Assembly: GCF_030268225.1 (NCBI RefSeq) | Contig: NZ_BSQG01000002.1 | Span: 558,001-622,000 of the forward strand | DNA length: 64,000 bases | Direction of reading: 5' to 3' | Source: Nocardiopsis ansamitocini | GTDB lineage: Bacteria; Actinomycetota; Actinomycetes; Streptosporangiales; Streptosporangiaceae | In this document: in pieces, positions 18,708 to 26,153 of the stretch | Layout of the letters: every line of letters begins with the position of its first letter | Position numbering within the stretch: position 1 is the stretch's first letter | Program-made: the position numbers and the translations under genes | Notes under the pieces: model-generated | What the model saw: the letters and a program-made list of their open reading frames with translations, nothing else | What the model was told of the DNA's origin: nothing | The model's database searches: none

Positions 18708-19562
18708 ATGACGAAAGGACTTTCGACCCGACTGTGGTCGGTCGCACAACGGCAGCCGAACGTTGATCCACTTCCCGAGTACGCCCGATCCGGGCGGCTG
18801 AAGGGGCGAAGGGCCCTGGTCGCAGGCGGTTTCACCGGTGGATCCCAGATCGGGAGGGTTGTGGCGACTGCTCTCGGCAAAGAGGGCGCGGCCGTCGCGC
18901 TTGCGGACGCGGTCGTCAGCGACCCCGGAGCGCCGGGTGCCTGGCCGTTGCCGGCCCCCCGCAGGGGGGACGGGCAGGCGGCGACAAAGACCCGGCCGGA
19001 CTCGATGGTGGTGGAAACCGCGGGACTGGTGTCGGACTTCGGGAGTTACGCCCTGCCTCTCCACTGCGATCTCGCCGACGAGAAGGCGTGTCAAGGAGCG
19101 GTGGCGCACACGGCCCTGGAGTTCGGCGGCATCGACCTGTTGGTGGTGTGCGGGACCGCCCCTCCGGAGCCCAGGCGGTTGCTGGAGGTGGACGCTGACG
19201 GTTTGGAGCGTGACCTGAGGGCGACCTTGTACAGCGCGTTCTGGCTGGTGCAGTCGGTCTCGATGCACATGGAGGAGGGGGCGAGGGTGGTTCTGGCCGG
19301 TCCCCAGGCGAGTGGAGCACGCGGGACGAATCGGATCGGGCACACGGCGGGCGTGGCCGGCGCGCTCAGCCTCGCCGTCTCGCTGGGACCGGCGTTGGCC
19401 GAGCGCGGAATCGCGATCAACGGGCTGCTCGCCGACGACAGGGCGGACCCCTACCGGTTGGCGGAGGCGTATGTCGGCCTGTTCACCGGTACGGCTGACC
19501 ATCCGACGGGAACGGTTCTCCCGCTGATGGGTGCCGGCCGCTCGCACGAGGCCACCGGCTGA
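18708..19562 (+). CDS. SDR-fold protein lacking the catalytic Tyr-Lys pair
   Basis: The ATG at 18708 has GGAGG four bases upstream, giving 284 residues. The start (NVDPLPEYARSGRLKGRRAL) matches the YghA-like group of short-chain dehydrogenases. The Gly-rich segment is AGGFTGGSQIGR (residues 39-50). The usual NNAG is replaced by VVCGTAPPEP. Where family members have Y-x-x-x-K (YSATKGA) this protein has IGHTAGVAGALSLA, with no Tyr or Lys. A ~35-residue insert (PAPRRGDGQAATKTRPD region) sits after strand 2. It is probably not an active reductase and may bind nucleotide for regulation or structure. It is monocistronic. The fold call is firm; the function is unknown. Confidence 0.75.
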   Translation: MTKGLSTRLWSVAQRQPNVDPLPEYARSGRLKGRRALVAGGFTGGSQIGRVVATALGKEGAAVALADAVVSDPGAPGAWPLPAPRRGDGQAATKTRPDSMVVETAGLVSDFGSYALPLHCDLADEKACQGAVAHTALEFGGIDLLVVCGTAPPEPRRLLEVDADGLERDLRATLYSAFWLVQSVSMHMEEGARVVLAGPQASGARGTNRIGHTAGVAGALSLAVSLGPALAERGIAINGLLADDRADPYRLAEAYVGLFTGTADHPTGTVLPLMGAGRSHEATG

Positions 19563-20111
19563 CCAGGGGGCTGTCGGACACCTGGGTTGTCACGCCGTCG
19601 CCGCGTAACGGGTGGTTGTCGCGGCAGGCGAACGCAGTGGTGCCGGGTTCTGAACGCCTGGACACAAGGGACGGCCGAAGCTGCCGTGGTCCTGCCGTCG
19701 CTGTTGCCGCGTCTGTCGGGCTGCCGCGTCCCTGCCGGTTCGTCGACGTCCCGTTCGTCCGGCCGAAACGATGATGCCGCAGCATTGATCCCTGGGCGCA
19801 GGGTGCGGCCCTCGGCCCTCTGCCGCCCGCGCGGCCGTCCGACGGTTGAGGAAGCCTGTCCTCCGGTCGGCTCCGCTGCCGTATTTCGTGGGTTTTCCGG
19901 CGCACCATGTCGAAGCGTTCGGCAGCTATCGGTAACGAGTGGGTTCCTGGAGCGCCGTGGTGGCAGGGGGTCTCATGTTTCCTGGCGGTGGATTTCCTGG
20001 ATCCGGCGGTGTTCGCGGCTACTGCCGGCAGGAGGTGCGCTGAAGTGCCCGCAGAGCCACAATCAGGCCCGCCCCGCTGGGGGAGCCACCTCTCGGCTTC
20101 CCGCTCCGGGA
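19563..20111. other. 550-bp region with no supported gene
   Basis: Several frames are open on both strands, but none has a ribosome site, a recognisable domain or actinomycete-like third-position GC. It leads into the 64-bp tandem repeat. It may be degenerate or untranslated sequence. Confidence 0.5.
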
Positions 20112-20330
20112 GTGTGGGGTGGGGTGTTTTGCGCCGGGGGGTGGGTGCGGGTTTGTGGTTGGTGGGGGCCCGAGACTGCGGGGTGGGGTGTTTTGCGTCG
20201 GGGGGTGGGTGCGGGTTTGTGGTTGGTGGGGGTCTGAGACTGCGGGGTGGGGTGTTTTGCGTCGGGGGGTGGGTGCGGGTTTGCGGTTGGTGGGGGCCCG
20301 AGACTGCGGAGTGGGGCGTTTTCCGCCATG
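20112..20330. repeat. 64-bp tandem repeat, about 3.2 copies
   Basis: Units start at 20123, 20187 and 20251, with a degenerate fourth from 20315. The exact 64-base period is not a multiple of three, so the array is non-coding. Each unit has a GGTGTTTTGCG head and a G-rich GGGGGGTGGGTGCGGG body. Copies differ at only a few positions. The plus strand has repeated G-runs that could form quadruplexes. It ends about 135 bp before the PP2C gene. Confidence 0.9.
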
Positions 20331-20465
20331 ATGTACGCGGGTTTTGACCACGGTCGACCGTCCGCCGATACGGTTGCATGATCAACGCGCCTCAACCACC
20401 GTCCGGATGGGGCGCTGCTTGGCACTGTTCGGCAGTCGCTGCCGATGAAACAGGAGGTAGGGCGC

Positions 20466-21227
20466 ATGGGTGTCGCTGGTGGGGCAGTCGAGGTCACGGC
20501 CCTCACGCACAGGGGCGCTGTTCGCCAGGCTAATGAGGACGCCGTGGTGCTTGGCGCACTCACGGTCGCGGGCGCCGAGATGAACGCACCGGCTCACTGC
20601 TGGCTGCCCATCGCTGATCCCGTCATCCTCGCTGTCGCCGATGGTCTCGGTGGGCATGCCGCTGGTGAAATAGCTTCCGAACATGCCGTGCACCGGATGG
20701 CCGAGAGCGGCCCTCAGCTGACCGGCCCCGAAGCGGTGGATCTTCTGCTGAAGCACATCGACGAGGAGATCAAGGAGCACGCCGGGCTGCACGCGGAGTT
20801 CTCCGGTATGGGTACGACGGTTGCCGGCATGCTCTTGACGGTCGACGGCAACTACTGGTTCAACGTCGGGGACTCTCGGACGTACCGTCTCCAGGACTCC
20901 CGGCTGATCCAATTGTCCGAGGACGATTCTCCGGCGCTACCGCCTTCGGAGGACGGTCGTCCGGTCACTACGAACTTCATCACCCAGTCGTTGGGCGGCA
21001 GCGGGAACACCGCGATGGTCCCGCATGTGGGGGAGGATCCCGCTCCGGGCCCGGGTGCTTGGCTGATGTGCAGCGACGGCCTTTCTGACCTGGTGACGCT
21101 GGAGGAGATGGAGCAGATCATCGCCGAGTCCAGCAGCGATGACGCGGCTGTCTACAACCTTTGGAAGGCGGCGATGGACGCCTCTGGTCGGGACAACATC
21201 AGCATCATGCTCGTGCGCCGCGGTTGA
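20466..21227 (+). CDS. PP2C-family Ser/Thr protein phosphatase
   Basis: The ATG at 20466 has AGGAGGT seven bases upstream, giving 253 residues. PP2C metal-site motifs are in order: NEDA near residue 23, VADGLGGHAAGEIASE (~60-75), SGMGTTVAGML, FNVGDSRTYRL, CSDGLSDLV and SGRDNISIMLV at the C-terminus. There is no membrane segment and no attached FHA or sensor domain, so it is a free cytosolic phosphatase. It could act on STAS proteins in the neighbourhood or on Ser/Thr kinase targets; no such kinase is in the window. A strong bidirectional terminator follows at 21246. Confidence 0.92.
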   Translation: MGVAGGAVEVTALTHRGAVRQANEDAVVLGALTVAGAEMNAPAHCWLPIADPVILAVADGLGGHAAGEIASEHAVHRMAESGPQLTGPEAVDLLLKHIDEEIKEHAGLHAEFSGMGTTVAGMLLTVDGNYWFNVGDSRTYRLQDSRLIQLSEDDSPALPPSEDGRPVTTNFITQSLGGSGNTAMVPHVGEDPAPGPGAWLMCSDGLSDLVTLEEMEQIIAESSSDDAAVYNLWKAAMDASGRDNISIMLVRRG

Positions 21228-21245
21228 GCGGCGGTCGAACGCGCA

Positions 21246-21278
21246 GCGGCCCCGTACCCGCCAAGGGTGCGGGGCCGC
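21246..21278. terminator. Bidirectional terminator between PP2C and copC
   Basis: GCGGCCCCGTACCC (21246-21259) pairs with GGGTGCGGGGCCGC (21265-21278) over 14 bp with one G-U pair and a 5-base GCCAA loop, between convergent stops at 21227 and 21286. Confidence 0.75.
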
Positions 21279-21285
21279 CGCGGTG

Positions 21286-21909
21286 TCAGTTGCCGGAGTC
21301 GCCGTGGCGACGCAGCCGGATGATCACGATGGCGATGAGCCCGATTCCGGCGAGGCCGGCCACGATCGCGATGGCCGGGCCGTAGTCACCGAACTGCCCG
21401 GAGGGGGACAGGGGGTCGTCCACGGGGTTGGTGCCGGCGGCCGGGGAGGCGGTGGACGTCGCGGGTGTCTCCCCGGCGGGCGCGCTCTCGGTCGGGGTCG
21501 GCTCGGGGAGGGCGCTCTCGGGCACGGTGAAGGTGATCGCGTCTTCGAGGGCGTGGCCGTCGGAGGAGATCATCCGGTAGTTCACGGTGTACTCGCCGGC
21601 TGTTTCGACGGGGGCGAGCTGGACCGTGGCGACCGCCCCGTCGATGGAGATCTCTCCGTCGGCGTATTCCTGGTCGTCGGGGCCGATCACGACGATGCCG
21701 TTGCCGCCCGCACCGATGTCGGCGCTGAAGGTCAGTTCTACTTCGGTGGGCGGGCTGTCCACTGTCGCGCCGTCCTTCGGGGAGGACGACAGCAGTGTGT
21801 CGTGGGCGTATGCGGCGGGTGCCGGGCCGACGAGCAACAGGGCCGCCGTTGCGACGCCGGCGAGCAGACCGCCGATTCGGCGGGTGGTGGACGTTGGTGT
21901 GATGGACAT
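21286..21909 (-). CDS. copC: CopC-domain copper-binding exported protein
   Basis: From the ATG at 21909 (AAAGG about eight bases upstream) the product has 207 residues. A signal peptide ends in AAYA, so the mature N-terminus is His in HDTLLSSSP, the first Cu(II) ligand of CopC proteins. The second signature, ISSDGHALED, supplies another His/Asp. The beta-sandwich covers ~37-130. A Thr/Ser/Pro/Ala-rich linker, one transmembrane helix (~175-197) and a basic RLRRHGDSGN tail follow, so it is membrane-tethered outside the cell. It lies 29 bp downstream of a His-containing membrane protein on the same strand, likely one transcript. A longer start (ATG about 15 codons upstream) is possible. Role: copper binding or delivery. 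Confidence 0.88.
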   Translation of the reverse strand: MSITPTSTTRRIGGLLAGVATAALLLVGPAPAAYAHDTLLSSSPKDGATVDSPPTEVELTFSADIGAGGNGIVVIGPDDQEYADGEISIDGAVATVQLAPVETAGEYTVNYRMISSDGHALEDAITFTVPESALPEPTPTESAPAGETPATSTASPAAGTNPVDDPLSPSGQFGDYGPAIAIVAGLAGIGLIAIVIIRLRRHGDSGN

Positions 21910-21938
21910 ACGGAGGGGCCTTTCCTCGGGTGTTCGGT

Positions 21939-22514
21939 CTAGGGGGTCGCGCATGACTGAACACGAGGGGGGCCGCGGGGGTGGTGGGCCGGTGGCGCGT
22001 CGTTGAGGACACGGTCGTGCGACGGCGGTCGGAAGCGGCCGGTGGGGCGGTGGAGGTGCAGTGCCCAGGGGCGGTACAGCGTGGGCAGGGTGCTGGTGAG
22101 GATGTCGAAGAGGGTCCAGAGGGCGGCTTCGCCGTGACTGAGCAGTGCTGCGGTGAGCAGTGCGGCCCACAGGTGGCCGACCAGCATTCCGGGTGAGTAG
22201 CCGACGACCGTGCCGACGAGGTGGGTGCCGTGCTCGGGCGTGGTGACGACGGTGGTCGGCGCCCCTAGTTGGAAAAGCAGGTGCAGGCCGATCTGTGCGG
22301 TGGCCAGGACCGCGAAGATCTCCCCGAAGCCCCATTCGCGCCTGGTGAAGCGGGCCAGCAGGATGCCGCTGAAGAGGGTTGCGGCCGGCAGTGAGGTCAG
22401 GGTGGTGTCGCCTTGGCCGGCGGTGATGTGCCCGGCCCAGCCCAGCCCGCCGCACGCGGCGGCCAACGAGGCCGTACGCGCCAGCCACAAGGGTCCCCTG
22501 CCGGGATGCTGCAC
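21939..22514 (-). CDS. Multi-pass membrane protein upstream of copC
   Basis: The chosen GTG at 22514 gives 191 residues; no good ribosome site is visible, so the start is uncertain. Four to five hydrophobic helices cover ~10-145. His residues lie in or near membrane segments (WAGHITAG, IGLHLLF, PEHGTHLVGT, MLVGHLW). A His/Pro/Arg-rich cytosolic tail follows (LHLHRPTGRFRPPSHDR). Operon position directly before copC and the His content suggest a copper-handling partner, but it is shorter than CopD and I do not recognise the family. Confidence 0.65.
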   Translation of the reverse strand: MQHPGRGPLWLARTASLAAACGGLGWAGHITAGQGDTTLTSLPAATLFSGILLARFTRREWGFGEIFAVLATAQIGLHLLFQLGAPTTVVTTPEHGTHLVGTVVGYSPGMLVGHLWAALLTAALLSHGEAALWTLFDILTSTLPTLYRPWALHLHRPTGRFRPPSHDRVLNDAPPAHHPRGPPRVQSCATP

Positions 22515-22638
22515 GGTTTCGAACCTAACATTCGGCGAATCGCGCGAGCCGGACGGCGCTCGGTTCGGGACGGCCAAAGCCGGAGCCGCCGGGATCGGCG
22601 GATCCCGGCGGCTCCGGCGCTGCTGCGCGCTTGCCTGT

Positions 22639-22905
22639 TCAGCTCGCGATGGGCAGCAGCTCTCGGCGCATGTAGCGGCGTTCTTCGGGGGTGGTTGCCC
22701 CCCACACTCCATGCGCCTCCCCGGCGCGCAGCGCCCACCGCAGGCACTCTTGGCGAACAGTACAACTGCGGCAGATGGCCTTCGCGAGCTCCGCGTCATG
22801 ACGCCCGGGGCCGGTCGTGCTCACCGGGAAGAACACCTCGGGGTCGTATGTGCGGCACGCCCCTTGCTCAACCCAGTCTTCGCTCTCGTGGTAAAGGCGG
22901 TTCAC
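22639..22905 (-). CDS. WhiB-like iron-sulfur transcription factor
   Basis: The GTG at 22905 has GGAGG six bases upstream. The frame stays open 34 codons further, but that part is Arg-rich and unlike the family. The 88-residue protein has the four [4Fe-4S] cysteines Cys17, Cys45, Cys48 and Cys54 (ACRTYDPEVFFPV, ICRSCTVRQEC), then the GVWGATTPEER turn and a basic C-terminus (RRYMRREL). WhiB-like proteins bind sigma factors at promoters and respond to redox or NO. Size and spacing are closest to the WhiB1/WblE kind. The long upstream region contains a striking palindrome at 23063-23090. Confidence 0.92.
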   Translation of the reverse strand: MNRLYHESEDWVEQGACRTYDPEVFFPVSTTGPGRHDAELAKAICRSCTVRQECLRWALRAGEAHGVWGATTPEERRYMRRELLPIAS

Positions 22906-23633
22906 CAGGCGCCTCCGATCCCTGGCTCGGTTCCGTGCACTTCCGCGGCGATCCGCCGCGGGGAAAGCGGTCGGTGCGGGTTGTTCGCTCCGCGGACCGC
23001 GTCTCATGCGATGACCGAGCTCCGCGATACGGGTGCGGGGTGATCAACGCATCTCGACCGATTGTAGTACTACGAACGGTCGTACTACAGGGAGTCTGCA
23101 AAAAATTAATCCAATTTTCAAGGGTTCTGATCGTTCGTGTGCCGATTGGTGGACAAGGTCACACGATTTACCGAGGGTCGCGGCCGGCCTCGGGGGGCTC
23201 GCTGTGTCCGCTCCGGTTTTCTTTCGGAGGCGCAATCGCCTGCTGTTCGGGGGATTCGTGGGGCGGTCGTGCCATCTGGGGCGGGGGGGTACGCGTCTCC
23301 TGGGAGGATCGTGGAGCGCGAACTCTCGGCCCTTGTGGGCGAGATGAGCCTTTGGCCCGAATTCGTGTGACCTAAGACACCCTTAAAATTCCCCCAGAAA
23401 CCCTTAGGTTTGGCCCTGTTGGTCGAGGGGTGGCCGTTGGCGCGTCACGTGCCGCTGTCCGTGGCGCTGCCCTCGGGATCCCCTGTATCTCCTGGTGGAC
23501 CCGGAGGGTTCGACGGTCGGGAACGGCCCGGTTTCGCGCCCCGCCGCGGTTGCACAAAGTCACAACTCTGGGCAAAAGGACGAGATCTACCCGGCGAAAC
23601 ACCGGCGAAACATATCTGCCTTTTTTCCTGAAA
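22906..23633. other. Long intergenic region between whiB-like gene and ectA
   Basis: No supported gene was found. The region holds the palindromic site at 23063-23090 and a separate inverted repeat, ACCTAAG (23370-23376) with CTTAGGT (23403-23409). Within that second repeat ACCCTTA occurs twice as a direct repeat around an A/T-rich TTAAAATT core. AT content is higher than in neighbours, consistent with regulatory DNA. Confidence 0.5.
23063..23090. promoter_or_regulatory. Compound palindrome upstream of whiB-like gene
   Basis: GTAGTACTAC (23064-23073) is a perfect 10-bp palindrome. It overlaps TACGA-ACGG-TCGTA, and the outer arms TGTAGTAC and GTACTACA (ending 23089) also pair. Such nested symmetry suits a dimeric repressor. 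It lies about 160 bp before the whiB-like start and about 580 bp before ectA. Confidence 0.5.
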
Positions 23634-23660
23634 TTGCTGCTCAGGAACGTTCGCTATGGT
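23634..23660 (+). promoter_or_regulatory. Possible ectA promoter
   Basis: TTGCTG (23634-23639) and TATGGT (23655-23660) resemble -35 and -10 boxes with a short 15-base spacer. Initiation 7-9 bases past the -10 would fall on the GTG of ectA at 23669, giving a leaderless message, which would explain the missing ribosome site. Confidence 0.35.
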
Positions 23661-23668
23661 CCCTGGAC

Positions 23669-24241
23669 GTGCCCCAACAACGATTCCACTCCGCTGGCAA
23701 GGACAACGCCACCACTGTTCGTGACCGCTCCGCAGCCCTCGAAGGCGCAGGGGACGTGACACTGGTGTCGCCTTCGCTCGACGACGGAAGACACGTGTGG
23801 AGGCTCGCCCGCGCCGCCGGGCTCGACGTCAACTCGCCGTACGCCTACGTGCTCTGGTGCCGCGACTTCGCGGCCACCTCTGTCGTCGCCCACGACGACT
23901 CCGGCGTACTGCGCGGGTTCGTCACCGGTTATACGCGGCCGGATCAGCCCGACACCTACTTCCTCTGGCAGGTCGCCGTCGACCCCGGGTTCCGGGGACG
24001 CCGGCTGGCCCGCCGAATGCTGGACCACGTCGGTGGGCGGCTGCCCTCCCTCGGTATCCGCTACCTCGAAGCGACCGTGACCGCTGACAACGCGGCGTCA
24101 CGGGCACTGTTCGCGTCGTTTGCCCGCACCCATGGTGCCGACCTGGCCTGGACCCCCCTGTTTGAGCGTGCGCATTTCCCCGACGACACCGGCGAGCCAC
24201 ACGAACCAGAGGAACTGGTCCGCATCGGTCCGTTGTCCTGA
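23669..24241 (+). CDS. ectA: L-2,4-diaminobutyrate N-acetyltransferase EctA
   Basis: EctA transfers acetyl from acetyl-CoA to diaminobutyrate, the second step of ectoine synthesis in the cytosol. The 190-residue frame has the family hallmark LDVNSPYAYVLWCRDFA (substrate side) and the GNAT acetyl-CoA loop VAVDPGFRGRRLARRML. It is slightly longer at the N-terminus than typical EctA, and no ribosome site precedes the GTG at 23669; a leaderless start or a later start near the VTLVSPSL segment is possible. It is followed 58 bp later by ectB, in the usual ectABCD order. Confidence 0.93.
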   Translation: MPQQRFHSAGKDNATTVRDRSAALEGAGDVTLVSPSLDDGRHVWRLARAAGLDVNSPYAYVLWCRDFAATSVVAHDDSGVLRGFVTGYTRPDQPDTYFLWQVAVDPGFRGRRLARRMLDHVGGRLPSLGIRYLEATVTADNAASRALFASFARTHGADLAWTPLFERAHFPDDTGEPHEPEELVRIGPLS

Positions 24242-24299
24242 CCCGATCGCCGGCCCAGACCGCATCCACGTTCGCCCTGCACACAAGGAGAGACGCCCG

Positions 24300-25565
24300 A
24301 TGGAGACCTTCACCCAGCTCGAGTCCGAAGTCCGCAGTTACTGCCGGAACTGGCCGGTCATGTTCAACGAGGCGCGTGGCAGCTACGTCTACGACGACTC
24401 GGGCCGTCCCTACCTCGACTTCTTCGCGGGCGCCGGGTCGCTCAACTACGGGCACAACAACCCCGAGTTGAAGACCAAGCTGATCGACTACCTCGTCAAC
24501 GACTCCATCGTGCACAGCCTGGATGCTTTCAGCGTCGCCAAACGCGACTTCCTGAAAACCTTCGGCGAGGTGGTCCTCGCCCCGCGCAACCTCGACTACA
24601 AGGTCCAGTTCCCCGGCCCCGCCGGCAACAACGCCGTCGAGGCGGCGCTCAAACTCGCCCGCAAGTACACCGGCCGCGAGACGGTCATCAGCTTCACCAA
24701 CGGTTTCCACGGAATGACCCTGGGCGCGCTCGCGGTTACGGGCAACTCGATGAAGCGCGGCGGTGCGGGTGTTCCGCTGGGCCACACCGCGACCATGCCC
24801 TTCGACAACTACATGGACGGCCAGACGCCGGACTTCCTGTGGCTGCGCAGCCTGCTGGAGGACAGCGGCAGCGGTCTGGACAAGCCCGCGGCCGTCATCG
24901 TCGAGACCGTCCAGGGCGAGGGCGGCATCAATGTCGCCAGCAAGGGGTGGCTGCGCGGCCTCTCGGCGCTGTGCGAGGAGTACGGGATCCTCCTGATCGT
25001 CGACGACATCCAGATGGGCTGTGGACGCACCGGGCCGTTCTTCAGCTTCGAGGAGGCCGGCATCACCCCCGACATCGTCACCCTCTCCAAGTCGATCAGC
25101 GGTTACGGCCTGCCCATGGCGCTCACCCTGTTCAAGCGTGAGCTGGACGTCTGGGAGCCCGGCGAGCACAACGGAACCTTCCGCGGATTCAACCCCGCGT
25201 TCGTCACCGGTACCGCCGCCCTGAACACCTACTGGCGCGACGAGGTCTTTTGCAAGGAGACCCTGGCCAAGGGGGACATGGTCGGTGACCGGCTGGCCGC
25301 CATCGCCGCCGAGTACCCCGAGGCCGGTGCGCACACCCGGGGACGCGGCCTCGCCCGCGGACTCGCCTTCGCCCAGGAAGGGGCGGCCAAGGCCGTCGCG
25401 GCCGCCGCGTTCGAGCGTGGTCTGCTCCTGGAGACCTCCGGTCCCGAGGACGAGGTCGCCAAGCTGCTTCCGGCCCTGACCACCTCCGTGCCCGACCTGG
25501 AGAAGGGCCTGGACATCATCGACGAATCGGTGCGCGCGGCCGTGAAGGTGCCGCTGGCGGTCTGA
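24300..25565 (+). CDS. ectB: Diaminobutyrate--2-oxoglutarate transaminase EctB
   Basis: EctB converts aspartate semialdehyde plus glutamate to L-2,4-diaminobutyrate, the entry step to ectoine. The ATG at 24300 follows AAGGAG by nine bases, giving 421 residues, the usual size. Class-III aminotransferase features are present: [19 protein letters not shown] (PLP phosphate region), [33 protein letters not shown] (Asp for the pyridine nitrogen) and [13 protein letters not shown] with the PLP lysine at ~264. It lies within the ectABC run, 55 bp before ectC. Confidence 0.97.
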   Translation: METFTQLESEVRSYCRNWPVMFNEARGSYVYDDSGRPYLDFFAGAGSLNYGHNNPELKTKLIDYLVNDSIVHSLDAFSVAKRDFLKTFGEVVLAPRNLDYKVQFPGPAGNNAVEAALKLARKYTGRETVISFTNGFHGMTLGALAVTGNSMKRGGAGVPLGHTATMPFDNYMDGQTPDFLWLRSLLEDSGSGLDKPAAVIVETVQGEGGINVASKGWLRGLSALCEEYGILLIVDDIQMGCGRTGPFFSFEEAGITPDIVTLSKSISGYGLPMALTLFKRELDVWEPGEHNGTFRGFNPAFVTGTAALNTYWRDEVFCKETLAKGDMVGDRLAAIAAEYPEAGAHTRGRGLARGLAFAQEGAAKAVAAAAFERGLLLETSGPEDEVAKLLPALTTSVPDLEKGLDIIDESVRAAVKVPLAV

Positions 25566-25620
25566 GCGGCCGACCGGACCCAAGCGCAGCACCGAGAGAA
25601 GAACCAAGGAGACAAGCACC

Positions 25621-26022
25621 GTGATTGTTCGAAGCCTCGCCGACGTTGACGGAACCGACGCCGACGTCCACGCCGAGACCTGGCGCAGCCGCCGTATCGT
25701 CCTGGCCAAGGACGGGGTCGGCTTCTCCTTCCACGAGACCGTCCTCTACGCGGGCACCGAGACGTCGATGTGGTACGCCAACCACATCGAGCTCGTGCAC
25801 TGCATCGAGGGCGAGGCCGAGGTCACCAACGACGAGACCGGTGAGACCCACCTCATCACGCCTGGCTCGCTCTACCTGCTCAACGGACACGAGAAGCACA
25901 CGGTCCGGCCCAAGACCGACTTCCGGGTGCTGTGCGTGTTCAACCCGCCGGTGACCGGGCGCGAGGTTCACGACGAGAACGGCGTGTACCCGCTCGTCAC
26001 CGAGGAGTCGGCGCCTGCCTGA
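25621..26022 (+). CDS. ectC: L-ectoine synthase EctC
   Basis: EctC cyclises N-gamma-acetyldiaminobutyrate to ectoine. The GTG start follows AAGGAG by ten bases; 133 residues is the family size. The cupin core keeps the iron and catalytic positions described for EctC: Tyr52, Glu57, Tyr85 and His93 all fall at the expected numbers ([15 protein letters not shown], then [14 protein letters not shown]). The enzyme therefore looks intact. A very strong hairpin follows at 26045, separating it from ectD. Confidence 0.97.
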   Translation: MIVRSLADVDGTDADVHAETWRSRRIVLAKDGVGFSFHETVLYAGTETSMWYANHIELVHCIEGEAEVTNDETGETHLITPGSLYLLNGHEKHTVRPKTDFRVLCVFNPPVTGREVHDENGVYPLVTEESAPA

Positions 26023-26044
26023 CCGACGCGATGCCCGGCCGCGC

Positions 26045-26095
26045 GCCGGGTGGTGCGGGCCCCGTCCGGACAGGACCGGGCCCGCACCACCCGGC
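26045..26095 (+). terminator. 18-bp perfect hairpin between ectC and ectD
   Basis: The arm 26045-26062 (GCCGGGTGGTGCGGGCCC) is the exact complement of 26078-26095, with a 15-base loop. It starts 22 bases past the ectC stop and ends 58 bases before ectD. There is no T-run, so it may attenuate, process or stabilise rather than simply end the transcript. Confidence 0.7.
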
Positions 26096-26153
26096 GGGGG
26101 CGGGCAGCCACCGAGACCAGAACTTTGAGGAGCATCCCGCAGGGGGAATCGGA

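Noticed and set aside
20112-20330. CRISPR array
   Set aside because: The 64-bp units are head-to-tail with no unique spacers and no cas genes nearby.
19587-20385. Long open frames on both strands between the SDR and PP2C genes
   Set aside because: They run through the 64-bp non-triplet repeat, lack ribosome sites and domains, and have poor third-position bias.
21939-22514. CopD copper permease
   Set aside because: At about 190 residues and 4-5 helices it is too short, and the CopD signature was not seen.
22906-23007. 34-residue N-terminal extension of the WhiB-like protein
   Set aside because: It is Arg-rich and unlike the family, and a GGAGG sits six bases before the inner GTG at 22905.
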